Position numbers and translations under genes: made by a program. From the NCBI GenBank assembly GCA_907163375.1, contig CAJQUW010004613.1:868001-932000 (forward strand): DNA of 64,000 bases. Reading direction: 5' to 3'. Within the stretch, counting starts at the first letter, position 1; each line of letters opens with the position of its first letter. Below, piece after piece: positions 1 through 12,400 of this stretch. Below the pieces are notes generated by a model, which saw only the letters and a list, made by a program, of their open reading frames with translations, did no database searches and was not told the origin of the DNA. This DNA comes from Prostheceraeus crozeri (taxonomy: Eukaryota; Platyhelminthes; Polycladida; Euryleptidae).

Positions 1-2197
1 TTTCTGTGATGGTGCATTATATTGACGACTCATGGAATATTCTACTGTACAACTTATCATCTCCAAACATTACAGGAAGACATACTGCCATACATTTGGC
101 AGAAATACTTGATGGTGAGTTAGAGAAGGCTGATATACAAGCATTTTGTGCTACCCATGATAATGCTGCAAACATGAAAGCTGCATTGCGACGTACAGAA
201 CGCATCGAATATAACGTTGGCTGCTTCGCACACCTTTTATCATTGGGTGTAAAAGACGGTATTGCTGAAGCCACGGCTGCCGAAAAAATTGTGAAAAAAG
301 TGCACTGTGTAATTGGAAAAGTGAGTAGTAACGAAATGTTCCTGAAGGAGTTTAGAAAATTGCGCGATTCCTTCTTACCTGAACAGAAGGAATGTGAACT
401 CCAACTGTCCGTGGAAACGAGATGGAATAGTATTTACACGATGCTGCGATCTTTCATGGATTTATATCTAGCATTCATAACCACGACGAAAGTTCCTGGG
501 ATAGTGAAAATATCTGATAAACAAGATTTTACCTTTGATAGTATGGAGGAAAGCATCATTGGTGATCTATTGATGTTGCTTACTCAAACTTGTTACGGAC
601 GTTTGGGAGGGCGACAAGTACGTGACAGTTTCCGCAGTTTATCCAATTCTTTTTTCAGTTGTCAAACAATTAAAAGATATGAAGGTTACAACTCAAGAAG
701 GTGAGAAACTACGTTCGGCACTGATTGCAAACCTTCAATTCAGGTTCTCTATGCTTGATTTGGAATTCTTATCTACACTAAGCATCCATGTGTGTGCATC
801 GTATTTAGACCCTAGATTCAAGGATTTAGGTTTTCTTGACTCGTCTGCAAAGCAGTCCTTGATGCAGATACTTTTGGAGAAGGTTCGCCAAAACATGAGT
901 GGAAGTTGCGAGCCACAAATGGTGGATCCGGGAAATGATTCGCCAAAGAAGTTAAGCAAACTAACTATGCTTTTGAGTTCATCTGGATCCAAAAAAACTC
1001 AAGCCGCTCATTGGAACAGGAGTTTGCTCTTTACGATTTAGATCCATCTACCAGTCCTGATTTAGACCCGTTATGCTGGTGGAAGACAAATGAAAATCGT
1101 TTCCCAAGAATAGCAAAGCTTGCTAAATTATACCTACAAATACCAGCAACTTCAGCAAGCTCTGAGCGCCTTTTTAGCTTAATGGGAAATATTTACAATG
1201 AAAAACGGATGAACTTGAGACTCGAAACAGCAGAAGCCATCGTTTTTCTGCATCACAATAACTCTAACTGATTTCTTCGTTTTCCCAGACAATTTGTTTT
1301 GATAAAATAATCTTATACGTATATTTTGTTGCTACAATAGTTGATATCTGATAATCCAAGATCCATTCCATTATGATAACAAGGAAGTTTTTAATTCCAG
1401 ATAAGATTGATGTTTTGATTAGCAATAGAGAATAATGATATAGCCTACCGGGTATATTGTTACTTGTGATGTGTTACCTAACCACATCAATTGTGATAAG
1501 TCTTGGCTCATTATAAGTAATTTAAAAGTAGAGGAATATCAAGTGATCTTGTATTAGGAAAAAGTAATTCTAATTGATATCAGTCTTCTACACATGACCA
1601 TCTACAAGGAATTCAACATATTAATATTGATGCATCAATAATAACATAAATATATTAGTAACCTAAAGATAGCTTTGTGTAGCCGTTGTTTTTATATTAT
1701 CTGGCCATATCCTATATAAGTTGTGAATTACCATACTGGTACCTCACATTGAATGTTTTGTACAGATTTTATGGTAAAATATACATTATTATTATCATTA
1801 GTGGATTTAGATTTTATAATTTATTATTTTGAATAATTAACATGGAATTAGGCACATTCCGTGAAATTGATTTTAGGTTCAAGTTAGCCAGACGGAATAA
1901 ACTCAAATATTCACGAGGGTATACTAAAACATAACAGTATTCTTGAAAATAAAATATTAAGGAAGTAGACCTACAAGCAATCAGTAGAAAATGTTTATGT
2001 CCATAAAGTAAGCGAGCTTACTCAACTGGTATAACAGGCAAACATGCATATACTCATACACTATACTCAGTGCGACTATATAAGCCTTGTATAGTCACAT
2101 GGAATTGAAAAACATCTATTACTAGTATTACATCGGTTAACCGGTTAATTTCTCGTCGGTTAACCGGTTAATTTATAATTAACCGCTTGACTCCCTA
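1..2197 (+). mobile_element. hAT (ZBED-like) transposon, left end outside window
   Basis: A decayed hAT coding region (3-1271) is followed by about 850 bp of AT-rich sequence and then by paired ttaaccggttaa motifs at about 2133-2183. The stretch ends in ...GACTCCCTA at 2197, which reads TAGGGAGTC on the other strand. TAGGG/CAGGG ends with subterminal palindromes are usual for hAT elements, so 2197 is a plausible right terminus. The left end is not in the window, so neither the partner repeat nor an 8-bp target duplication can be checked. The link between the coding part and this terminus is inference. Confidence 0.5.
3..1271 (+). pseudogene. hAT transposase, broken, 5' part missing
   Basis: Three overlapping frames together cover most of a hAT (ZBED1/4-like) transposase. 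The first (to about 610) has the block MVHYIDDSWN, the second-Asp region ATHDNAANMK, CFAHLLSL and TRWNSIYTML. The second (about 622-1020) has ASYLDPRFKDL. The third (1011-1271) is the C-terminal dimerisation domain with LCWWKTNENRFPRIAKLAK and PATSASSERLFS. Two frameshifts, near 610-660 and 1010-1040, separate them, and the reading frame is already open at the window edge, so the N-terminal BED-finger part lies outside or is lost. It cannot encode a working enzyme as it stands. The family call is firm because the motif order is diagnostic. Confidence 0.88.
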
Positions 2198-3285
2198 GTT
2201 GTAAATGTTTCGGTCCGCAATCTATCTCCTGACTAATTACATTTACGAAGCTTTCTCAAAAATGAAGCTGTTGTCATTTAATTTTCTTCATCGCCGCCAT
2301 GACGGTACAGTCGCTGATGACATTCTAAGCAGGGTGTGCATGCATTGATCATCAGCAGCTGAGTGAAATCATCGAGACGAAACGAGTGTAACGAAATTTG
2401 AGATTTTCGAGCGAGATCTGAGATTTCGTTTTCCTGGTCACAAGTATACATGCACAACGTTCATCGGAACCATACGTCAGCACAGGTTGCCAAGACGAGT
2501 CTGGTGGACTCGGGTGGACTGCATTGTTAATCTTTGCTGAGCTGTTCCAATTGCTTACCCTACCATGAGAAAAAATTTCAACGGGAAATTAGGGAGCTTG
2601 CAGTGTCTCTTTACAAATAAGAATTGATTTGAAGAAGGGAGCGAGACCAAATGTGCACATTAGTCAGTTTGTTGGGTAAGTATATTAATTTAGGATCGAT
2701 GATAGTTTCACTGAACATCCTCTGAAACAAATTTTCTATCTTCTTAGATGAGCAGTCTGAGTGATATGTCCACGGGATGTTAGGTTTTCCAGGAAATACA
2801 GGGCCTGGAAACATACATATAGCACTCGTACACAGCATATAGCATGAACTAGTACATATTAATTCTCATATATAGTGAAAATTACTCATTTAACATAAAT
2901 TGGGTCAATTTGACAGATGGCGGAAACTCAAATGAACATTAAACTTGATTATGATTTCCACAAAAATTACCACGTTATTTCTGTGAAAATCATAGCCATT
3001 GAGTTTCTTTTGTGAAAACCTAGTCTTTCAACGCCTATATTTTCAGAAACTAAATTGTAAAAAACTGAGATGATGTTGTAGATTCATAAACACAATACAC
3101 AATCGATTAACTAAGACATTAATTGCTAAAACGCAACTGCATAGAGCTTGCACTGTAGTTGCGATTTATTGTGAACACCAAAACGTTGATGTATATTAAG
3201 CCAATTTTTTTATGGAGAATAACTCAATTACGTCTGGAAAAAGAAGCACTTTCGAATATGAAAATGAATAAGGAATTACACATAC
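2198..3285. other. non-coding, no recognised element
   Basis: AT-rich sequence between the hAT terminus and an ELP4 exon. A short minus-strand open stretch near 2611-2814 begins after a good splice acceptor (tttccag), but its phase does not continue the neighbouring ELP4 exon and I do not recognise it. Later ELP4 exons must lie in here, undetected, or to the left of the window. Confidence 0.4.
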
Positions 3286-3413
3286 CTGTCAATTATTGAT
3301 AAATCCTCATGTATCTGTTGAAATAAATGACTAGTTACGTAGTTGCGGGTAATAAGTGTTTGAGATAGATCGAATCGGTGACCCGAGTACGCTTTAGTTG
3401 ATTGAATCGAACC
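3286..3413 (-). CDS. ELP4: ELP4 exon, GHRFDLSQ segment
   Basis: 128 nt between the acceptor tgtattttcag and the donor gtatgt. It starts in phase 0, as the previous exon requires, and reads GSIQSTKAYSGHRFDLSQ followed by TLITRNYVTSHLFQ. Human ELP4 after IAWRY has GPVSSSRFGHYYDASKRM. The preceding intron is 6.0 kb and holds two transposon insertions. It ends with two bases of a split codon; I could not find the following exon. Confidence 0.75.
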
Positions 3414-6400
3414 CTGAAAATACAAATAATATCGATAATGTCACAATCGTCAATGTGATTGGATTGTGTTCTTAAAGCAACGACGTAAAGTTGCTCTTAA
3501 TTTCACAGGATACCTGATGCACTGGAACAAAAATGCGACGTTTGTTATTGACAATGATTAAAACAAGAATTTCAAGCTGAATTGCAGTCAAAATCATGAT
3601 ATAAAGAATAATTTTCAATTTAAGACAATTAACATTATTTTCACTTGTTGATATAATACATAATATATATTTCATTATCAAGTCCGCACTATGGAATATT
3701 TCAATCCTATTATTGTGATGATCTATAACAAATCTGCACCAATTCAGAAAAAGAAAATGCACTACAACCTATAAACTCAGTGTGGGAAACCCTTATGCTC
3801 GTTATTTTCAAAAATGCAATATAATTCGAATGAGTTACTGTATGCAGGCCTACTATTCTGTAATTCAAGGATGCTTTTTGGTGAAATTTTGTGTATACTC
3901 GCACCTTTCGATATAGTGTCATGAAGCTGTTGTATCATCACAAGTACTGTAGGCATGTAAAAAGTTCTTTCTAAGGATGCAGGCGCTAATTGAATGCAAG
4001 TCTTGTGACAAGTTGCCTATCAAAATTTTAGCAAGCTCCACATGCTGCTTTTACACCGACATGCATTGATCTGCAGTGTCGATAATATTAGGTGCTCCGA
4101 AAGTTTAAAACGTCCAATATCGATTACCAACATGCATCGCACGCTAAATAGGCGCATACAAATTTCATTTGGGAATGAAGCTTTAACGTCACAATGCTCC
4201 ACTTGGGGTTTGGAGTTTTTTACTTTTCTCGGTCGCACATGGGTGAGCTTCCGTCAAGACGCCATTTCCGAAAACTCAGACACCCCATTTTTAAACTAAT
4301 TAGTGATATTTGTCTGCCTACTTACAACGATCTGCCATTGGCAGAAATGATATTCATAAACTAATCAACTACATGTACACAATAAATTTTAATAGTAGTT
4401 TTCACCACCAAACCAAAGATGATTAACATTACATAAAAACATCGGCATATTGTCTCTGTTTCTCTGGTCGCTATATCACTCAGCTTAACTGGATATCGTT
4501 GTTGCTTTCAAAGTTGCTTTTGTAAGGCAATCATATTCTATTAATCTCAAACTTTGGGCCAAATCCTTCTGAATTCATTTTTATAGATTTTAAGTGCTGA
4601 ACAACACGGAAGCCTTTGCAATGTGCAGTGTCTTTTGATTGTAAATTGCTACTCATAAAACTATCATCATGCAGTTTTGGATGAAAATGTGCAGTACCAC
4701 ATTTTATGTCAGCTACAGGAAGACACAAAATCCAAAAATTCACAAAGGATTGTGAATGTAAGACTGCAACATCAACGAAATATGCCCCTGATCAGTTTTT
4801 AAAATCAATAAGTCAAAACGTGGAAGATGCTGTCTGATGTACTTTACTTCAAAGAAAAAATTTCTTCACACTTGTTGAAAGGACAACTCTATCACAGTTC
4901 GGAGTTTTGGGAATTCGCACATCTGTTCGTAGAATTTGTAACCATGCTTTTACTTATCTCCGATAATATTCGACTGCAACAATCGAGATTGGCACAATAC
5001 ATCAAACAATTCATCACACACAAGACAGTCGTTGTAGGCTAGAAACTAAACTGCATCAAGTAATTGAGAGTGAGAATCAAATATTCAATCACTCGTCGAA
5101 GAATTGACAGTGATTCCTCCCACAACATAACGACACCATAAAGAGCAAAAAATCTTTCCACAACAGGCAACAATGTAGTACGGGTAGAAAAAGTTTGTGC
5201 AAACTTAAGTTGTAGGAAAAATTTCATTCTTGTCGAAAAATGGAACTTAGTTGTTTGAATTACTGCTACCTGAGATTGTTTTCTCTACAACAAAAAGTTG
5301 AAAGGAGATGCATAGAGGAATGTTTACGTCTGTCTTAGAAGCTTGGCCATACCTTTTATTTTACTTTTTTCTATTCTTTTTTTGCGAAAAACGCCTCAAA
5401 ATAGGTATACAATTCTTTTACTTGTACATTTACAAGGGGAGAGGTGATTCTCTGTAATGCGGCAATTACAGAGGGATTCGCCTGCTGGAACATGGTATGA
5501 AGCTGTTTGAGGTCATAGAGAGGAGGTTGAGGAAACTAATTAGCATTGATTGCCGGCAGTTTGGTTTCCGAAGAGGGAAATCTACAACTGATGCTGTCTT
5601 CATCCTTCGTCAGTTGCAAGAAAAGTACAGCCAAAAGAAGAAGAAGCTCTACCATGTGTTCGTCGATCTCGAAAAGGTTTTCGACAGAGTCCCTAGAGAA
5701 ATCATCGAATGGGCATTGCGCAGACAAGGAGTTCCTGAGAGATTGGTTTCGGTTGTATTGTCCATGTATCGGAGTTCAAGAACGCAAATCGTGACAAAGT
5801 TTGGTCTGTCGGAGGAACTGGACGTCGGCATGGGAGTACACCAAGGGTCAGCGCTTAGCCCCTTGCTGTTCATTACAGTGATGGAGGAAGCGTCCAAAGA
5901 TTGTCGAGGATCCGGCCCATGGGAGTTGCTGTACGCCGATGATCTGGTTTTAACAGCTGCCTCCAAGCAAGAAGCCATTGATATGTTTTCAAGGTAGAAG
6001 GATGGTTTAGAGCGGCGTGGTTTGAAGATCAACGGGGCGAAGTCCAAGGTCATGGTAACTGGGAAGAGCAAAGAACGCACCAAGTCTGGAAAGTGGCCGT
6101 GCAGTTGTTGTGGCAGGGGAGTCGGAGCAAACTCGATCTTTTGTGTTTCCTGCAAATTGTGGTGTCACAAAAAGTGCGCCCGATTGCGATCATTTCAAGG
6201 AGTAACAGGCTTCCGATGTCCGAAGTGCGCGGATGTTCCCAACTCGCCTGAGGATGATTCACTTAATGTGAATGGGATCGTCCTACAAGCGGTCCAAGAT
6301 TTTTGTTACCTCGGAGATGTCGTGGACTCAGAGGCAAGCGCAGAAGGAGCGGTTCGGACTCGCATCGCGGCTTCATGGACAAAATGGAGAGAATTGGCTA

Positions 6401-9400
6401 GTCTTCTTACCAACAAAGGCATCCCATTGAAGTGTAGAGCGCATGTGTATGAGATGTGTGTAAGATCAGTTCTCATCTACGGCGCAGAAACGTGGCCCCT
6501 CAGCCTAAGGCTGGTTGAACTTCTGAGAAGTACTGACAGACGAATGCTGAGGTATATGTCAAAGGTCAGGTTGAAAGACAAAGTTACAAGCGAAGAAGTA
6601 GCGAGACACTGTGGTTTGCCCGAACTTCCAGTCCGCCTGCGGCAAAGACGTCTGCGCTGGTTTGGCCACGTAAGAAGAGCCAATGGTGACGTCATCAATG
6701 AAGTCTACAACTTGTCAGTCGATGGTTGCGGTCTACCTGGTAGACCTAAGAAGACTTGGCAAACCTGTATCCATGAAGATCTGGGGTCTCTGGAGGTGTC
6801 GGAAGACATTACTCTAGATCGTCCGAGATGGAAGCGGGTCATCGCATCTACGTCCAGCCCCGGAACCGGGAAGAAGAGACGCAAAACGAGGAAGTAAGAA
6901 GTAAAGTAAAAGAATTGTATACCTATTTTGAGGCGTTTTTCGCAAAAAAAAGAATAGAAAAAAAGAAAGTTTACGTGATTTTCAAAGAGTAAAGAAGAAT
7001 AAAACTCAATAATAATCAAGTAAAAACGCTTTTGATTGAATCATAAGATATTTAGGACCTGACCGTCTTCGTCATGCTCCAAACCATAATAATAGTGAGC
7101 ATAGTACAAGAAGCTGAAGAAAATAAATTGTCACACAGTTCGTTTAATAAATAGTTGGAAGTTAAAGCAACAATGTTACGGTGATAACAGTTTTCGTGAC
7201 TGTAGTTAACAGAATTTGTTTCCTATAGATCACATAAAATGTTTTTTGTTTTATATTTTTATCAAGTAAGGGCCTAGTGACTGATGGTGTGCTCTTTACT
7301 AGGCAGATTTGTTTCCCTTTAGTTAAATTATTTTTCAAATGGTCTCTGAAATACTACAAATCAAATCTCTGATTACCTGTTGATCAATTTGATTCCATTC
7401 CTGTCTTACCTACGATTTCGATCGATTCGAATCGTCGATAGAACCACCCTATATACGAACTCGCCGACTGAGTGCTTAAGGAGAAACATGTTCGAGAATC
7501 AGGAATTTCTGGTCCAAACTTCAGTCTAAGGCACAGTTGTCCATCTTTAAATTTTGATCGAACGACTACTTCGTCCGAGCAAACAACACAACGCTTCACT
7601 GACCAATGTAATCTCAGCTTTTTGTCGCACTGATTTAGCTTCGACGGTCTCTTATGACTCCAGCAGCTAAGGTTCTGAAGTCGTCTCCAAACAGATGTCC
7701 TGAAACGTCCTTAGATGAGGTGAAGGGATAACTGTTGGCCACATTGGTGATCTACCGATTTGACTTGCGAGAAATCAGTTTCTGTCGGCCGGAAGACCTC
7801 CCATTAGGCAGCTAAAAGCCTTGTCGTTGTTCCCAGTTCCACCTAACCGGCCACTTTGGATTAAAACCTCAGCTTGACACCTTGAAAAGCCCAAATAGCA
7901 AGCCTTCACTTCAAAAGTCCCTACTTCTTATCATTACTGACATACAAAACGAATGAATTAATTAGATGCCATTCCAGTAACACATTCGCTGTGAACTTTC
8001 ACATTGTTCATGTATCTATCTAGACAATAGCAGCCCCGATTTAATGCGTGCAAGTGGTGAGTCATGCAAAGGCATCACAAATCCCGGACTATTTCTGATC
8101 CCGGGTTCCCGACCGGGATTAAGGGGTCAATCCCGGGATCCAAAATTTCTAGGTGTTCACTGTATTATTGCATTGTAAACCACATGTCATGTATACCGGT
8201 GTTCTGGATGAAGCACATGTGCGTGAAGGAACTGATTACTTGTTCACTATGTCGATATATTTGTATTGTACTAACATGAAAACATAATCTAATTGATCAC
8301 ATTGCATGGATTCACAGTTTAAAACTGGCAATGATGCAATTTAAATGCATCGCTTATCCAGAAAATATGAGATACATGTACAAGGTACAGGTAAATTGAT
8401 AACAAGTTGTCGCTCAGGATAATTAATCGATAATATATATTACTTCATACTTTATAGTACCATGGATGTGAGTGTTTTTTCGTGTGTGCGCATAACTTCC
8501 ACAAAACACGACAAAATGAATCGATTGAAAATGCTAATGATATATACACTACAATTAAAGAAGATAAGACCTGAATATTTTGTTCTCGTAAATGAGGTAT
8601 TAAATTATTATATTATCAAATGTGTGAACTTTCATTCGATGATAGTGTATGAGTTCAGTACATTCACACTTTTATGCATGTTTTTAAGACTTCAACAACT
8701 AACAAGACATTAGATGACCATGTGCTTTAGATCATGATTAGGCTTCATCAGACCATGATTATATGTTGAAGTAGTTGATGATGACTTAGATATAGTGAAG
8801 AATAATTATTGAGACAAAGCTTAGTGGCGGGTTTCACTCTTATGCTATATCTTATTCAACTTTTATGGTCAAATAATGCACAGTTGTGGGTTTTCTTATT
8901 TGTACTGTATATGTAGATGGTAAACTCGAATGCGAGCTGTCATAATTTTGATCTGAAATGTAAGTAAATTTGATTAACTCTGTTAAGATTACTCTAGCAT
9001 TACGAGCTAGACGGTAAGACGGTGCACATTGCTCTATAATTATCACAAAATACTTCACATCATCAATCCCGGCATCCCGATTGCCCCTAAAACTGCTTAA
9101 ATCCCGGAATTGTGATCCCTAGTCATGCGTCTATCAAGAAATGCTGTCAACTAGTGAAGAGAAATGGATTGCAATTCTAACTTTCTATAATATATATGTC
9201 TAACTTATTGTAAATAATTTAAGCATTTTTGAGTCTACTGACCGCCATGCCCCGAGTATTGTCACAATTTTTTTACAGGAGCAATTTCAGAACATAAACT
9301 TTCGAAGCGCATATAATTTGCTGAATTTGGAAATGATTTTGTAAATGTAATTTACCTTTGCCCAAATTTGATTTTTTATGAAACGATCTGTATCATAGTA

Positions 9401-12400
9401 TGCAACGGAATTTACCTGCGGACCCGATGACTTTGCGTATCGCCAAGCAATATCCAGATTGTTTTGATCAGCATTTCTTGTGTCAGCGATTCTCTTGTTT
9501 GTTGACTCTGCTGGCAATTCCTAGATAAGTGAATGCAACAGATACAAATTAAATTTAGAAAATGTTTATCCAAGGTACGTACATTAATTAAGTTAGCGTA
9601 CTGTGGATCCATAGTCGCGATGCAGATCCGATTTTGAGACACAACCCCTTCCGCCAAAAAATATTTGACTATTAATGTTGCGTACATGTTATGAGCATCC
9701 TCCTCTACAAATAAACGCAGGACATGACACACACCCGCATTATAACTGATACTTTTTTATCTGAATGCAAAATGTATCACTTTTACTTTGATGCGTATAT
9801 GTTTATGTAACAAGAAAGGCATTATTTTGAATCGATACGAAAATTGAAGTGAAATTGATACACTATCACTTAATCGTAGATATCTGCTTTTGATCCAGTT
9901 CCAGGTTGTTCAGCGGAATGGAGGGGGGAGGGTCTAGTATTCAAAACAGATTTCCGTGGCTCCAGAATTGTTTAAGACTTACGTGACATTGAGGATAACG
10001 AATTCGGATCATGACGGTTTTCTGGATTAAGTGTGGCTGCGCCTTTCAGCACCATAAATCAAGGGGAAGCTACTTTTGTAGGTTGCTGGCAAGTACTACG
10101 AAGACATCAGCACAAATGTTCTTGGATTTCACAAAATTCATTATTCAATAAATACATTGTTTTCGCTCCAACATCGTGGTAGACTTTCTATGGTCAGGCT
10201 TTGCTATATCATTTTTTGCCAAGTTCACAACAAACTTCCATGTCTTCTGTAATCCTGCTATAAACTTCTTGATAAACTTCGCCATCAATTTCAGCAAAAA
10301 ATTGTCAATTCTAAATGCACGACATAAATCATAGGTTATCTTCAGCTTGAGTGCTTCAAAATGCTTTTGAATTCTGTATGTGATGGAAAATATTCGTAAA
10401 GATACTGCCTCAAGTTTCCCCATTTATCCAAGATTCGAAGTGAGGCTGGCTTGACGCTTAGCCAACGTGAGGAAACAAACCTTAACATAAATCCTGCGGA
10501 TACACTGTTGCTTCATCAAGAGAATCGTCATCTTCACGCATTCGAGTATTTTGAGGAGTGCACATGTAAATCTGTTATGAATTGCTCGACGTGCAAAACA
10601 TCACGTCTTCACACCTTTCTTGAAACAGTAATAGATTTTGTGCGAAGGATATGATCTCAGTTTCAAGAAAGTGATTCCAGACTTGAATTAGTTGCTTCCA
10701 CAGTTCTGATTCAAAGGATGTGCTAACGCTTGGCCCACCCATCCCCATTTCATCAGACAAATTCTTATATGATCTTCGTAAAATCTGGCCACATTTCATG
10801 AAACCTTGATGATTTTATGATGAGTCCTCGAACTTTATGATCTTTATGACAATGGGAGGCCGTACTTCGTGATGCTTAAAAATTGTGAAAGCAAGCAATC
10901 TGCGGAAATTTAGTTATGCTCCTCCAAAAAATCATAGACTGTCACAAACTTTTCTGAAAATCGTGAAATTCAGACTACTAAAGCCTTGATTTTTTTCAAA
11001 ATTTACCAAATATGAACTTTCACAAGCCGTTAGAGCCCTGTACAAAAAGCCTATTTTATGGTACAAAGCAAGTCATCAAAACATCAGACATTTTTATAAA
11101 TTTCTAAGAATCATCAATTCATAACTCAAATCTAAAACCTGAACATTTTGCAATCAAACCGAAGTAAACCCGACCGAAGGGTTCGCACACCTCCAAACTA
11201 CATGACGTAGAATCAGTCCTCCGTCAAAATTGCTTGCGCTCGTTTGGTCACCTGCAACGGATACCGGACTGGATGTGGTCAAAGAGAATCTTGAGCTATG
11301 AGGTCATAAGTTATGAATGAGATTAGAGGTGGACAGAGAGAGAGAGATGGTGACGCAATGTCAATTGAGAGATCTACCGCTCCTGCATCTGGACCCTCAA
11401 CTGTTGCAAGACCGACCAGAATGGCGAAGGCGCATCCATCACAACGACAACCGAGACAGTCCCAGTGTCCAATCCTCAAACCTGGACAAGAAGATACAAT
11501 GCACGAGTAGTAAGAGTAAGCAAGTGTAAAAACCAATGCATTTCAAAGAAGTGACAGCATTACCAGAACTAAGTTGCTGGAAAAAATATCTGACTTCTGT
11601 CTGATTAGGTGACAGCATGCACCGTGCTCATAAGTATACACTTAAGGGCAAGGCATCAGTCGATCCTGCAATTGTTTTAGTACGACTTCGAAAATTGTTC
11701 ATTGAAATATGATTTTTCTCTTTAAAATTGTCTTGCTATAAACTGGTTTGACGGCCGTGTTTGAACTTACCGAGAAAAATGACTCGTCTGTTTGAAATCC
11801 CTCCTCCTGAAAAATAAATTATAACAATCAAGATAATTCAACAATTATCAGCAATCATTTTGATTACACTTGTAGAGCTGGAACGATTAGCCAATATTCA
11901 AAAATTTTGATTATGATTTAAATGTTCAAATATTTGATTATGATTATGATTGATTGACGTGTTAAAGAACGTGATCATGATTAAGGCGGTCATAGGCTTG
12001 ATTATGATTATGATTGATTAAGGTGTTCGAAATTGGGACTATGATTCATGTGATCAGACGCTTTATCATGAAGACTGCGTAAATTGAATATGATGCTGGT
12101 TACGGCTTTCAGACGCTTTGTCGGGTCAGTGACAATTATAGTGCGTCTAATAATTTGAATCGTGATAAAAATGTTTGCTACTGCGCAGTGATAGTAGCTT
12201 TTATTTAAACGCATCTCCTTGTTAAAAAAATAAGCTTACTTATTTAGTATTATTACCGGTACTGTAATTATTCGATTTTGTTCAGTGCCATCATAGCTTA
12301 CAAATTGACAAAAACATATTAGTCTATTGAGTAGGCTTTGATAATCTTAATTACGCATAAAGAGAAAAGATCAGAGGGATGATAATGTAGTGAAGATATT

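Noticed and set aside
2340-2400. ctgagtgaaatcatcgagac followed by gaaac as another hammerhead
   Set aside because: The CTGANGA box is not present and no stem II can be formed.
2611-2838. Minus-strand frame after a good acceptor, considered as the next ELP4 exon
   Set aside because: The phase left by the exon at 3286-3413 gives a stop within nine codons, and the residues do not resemble ELP4.
7384-7599. Cys-rich minus-strand frame considered as a piggyBac-type zinc-ribbon tail
   Set aside because: Cys spacing is incomplete and no transposase core lies upstream.
9356-9415. Extension of the ELP4 exon to the second donor at 9355
   Set aside because: The CAG|gtaaat donor at 9415 is stronger, and the protein match resumes in the exon at 3286-3413.
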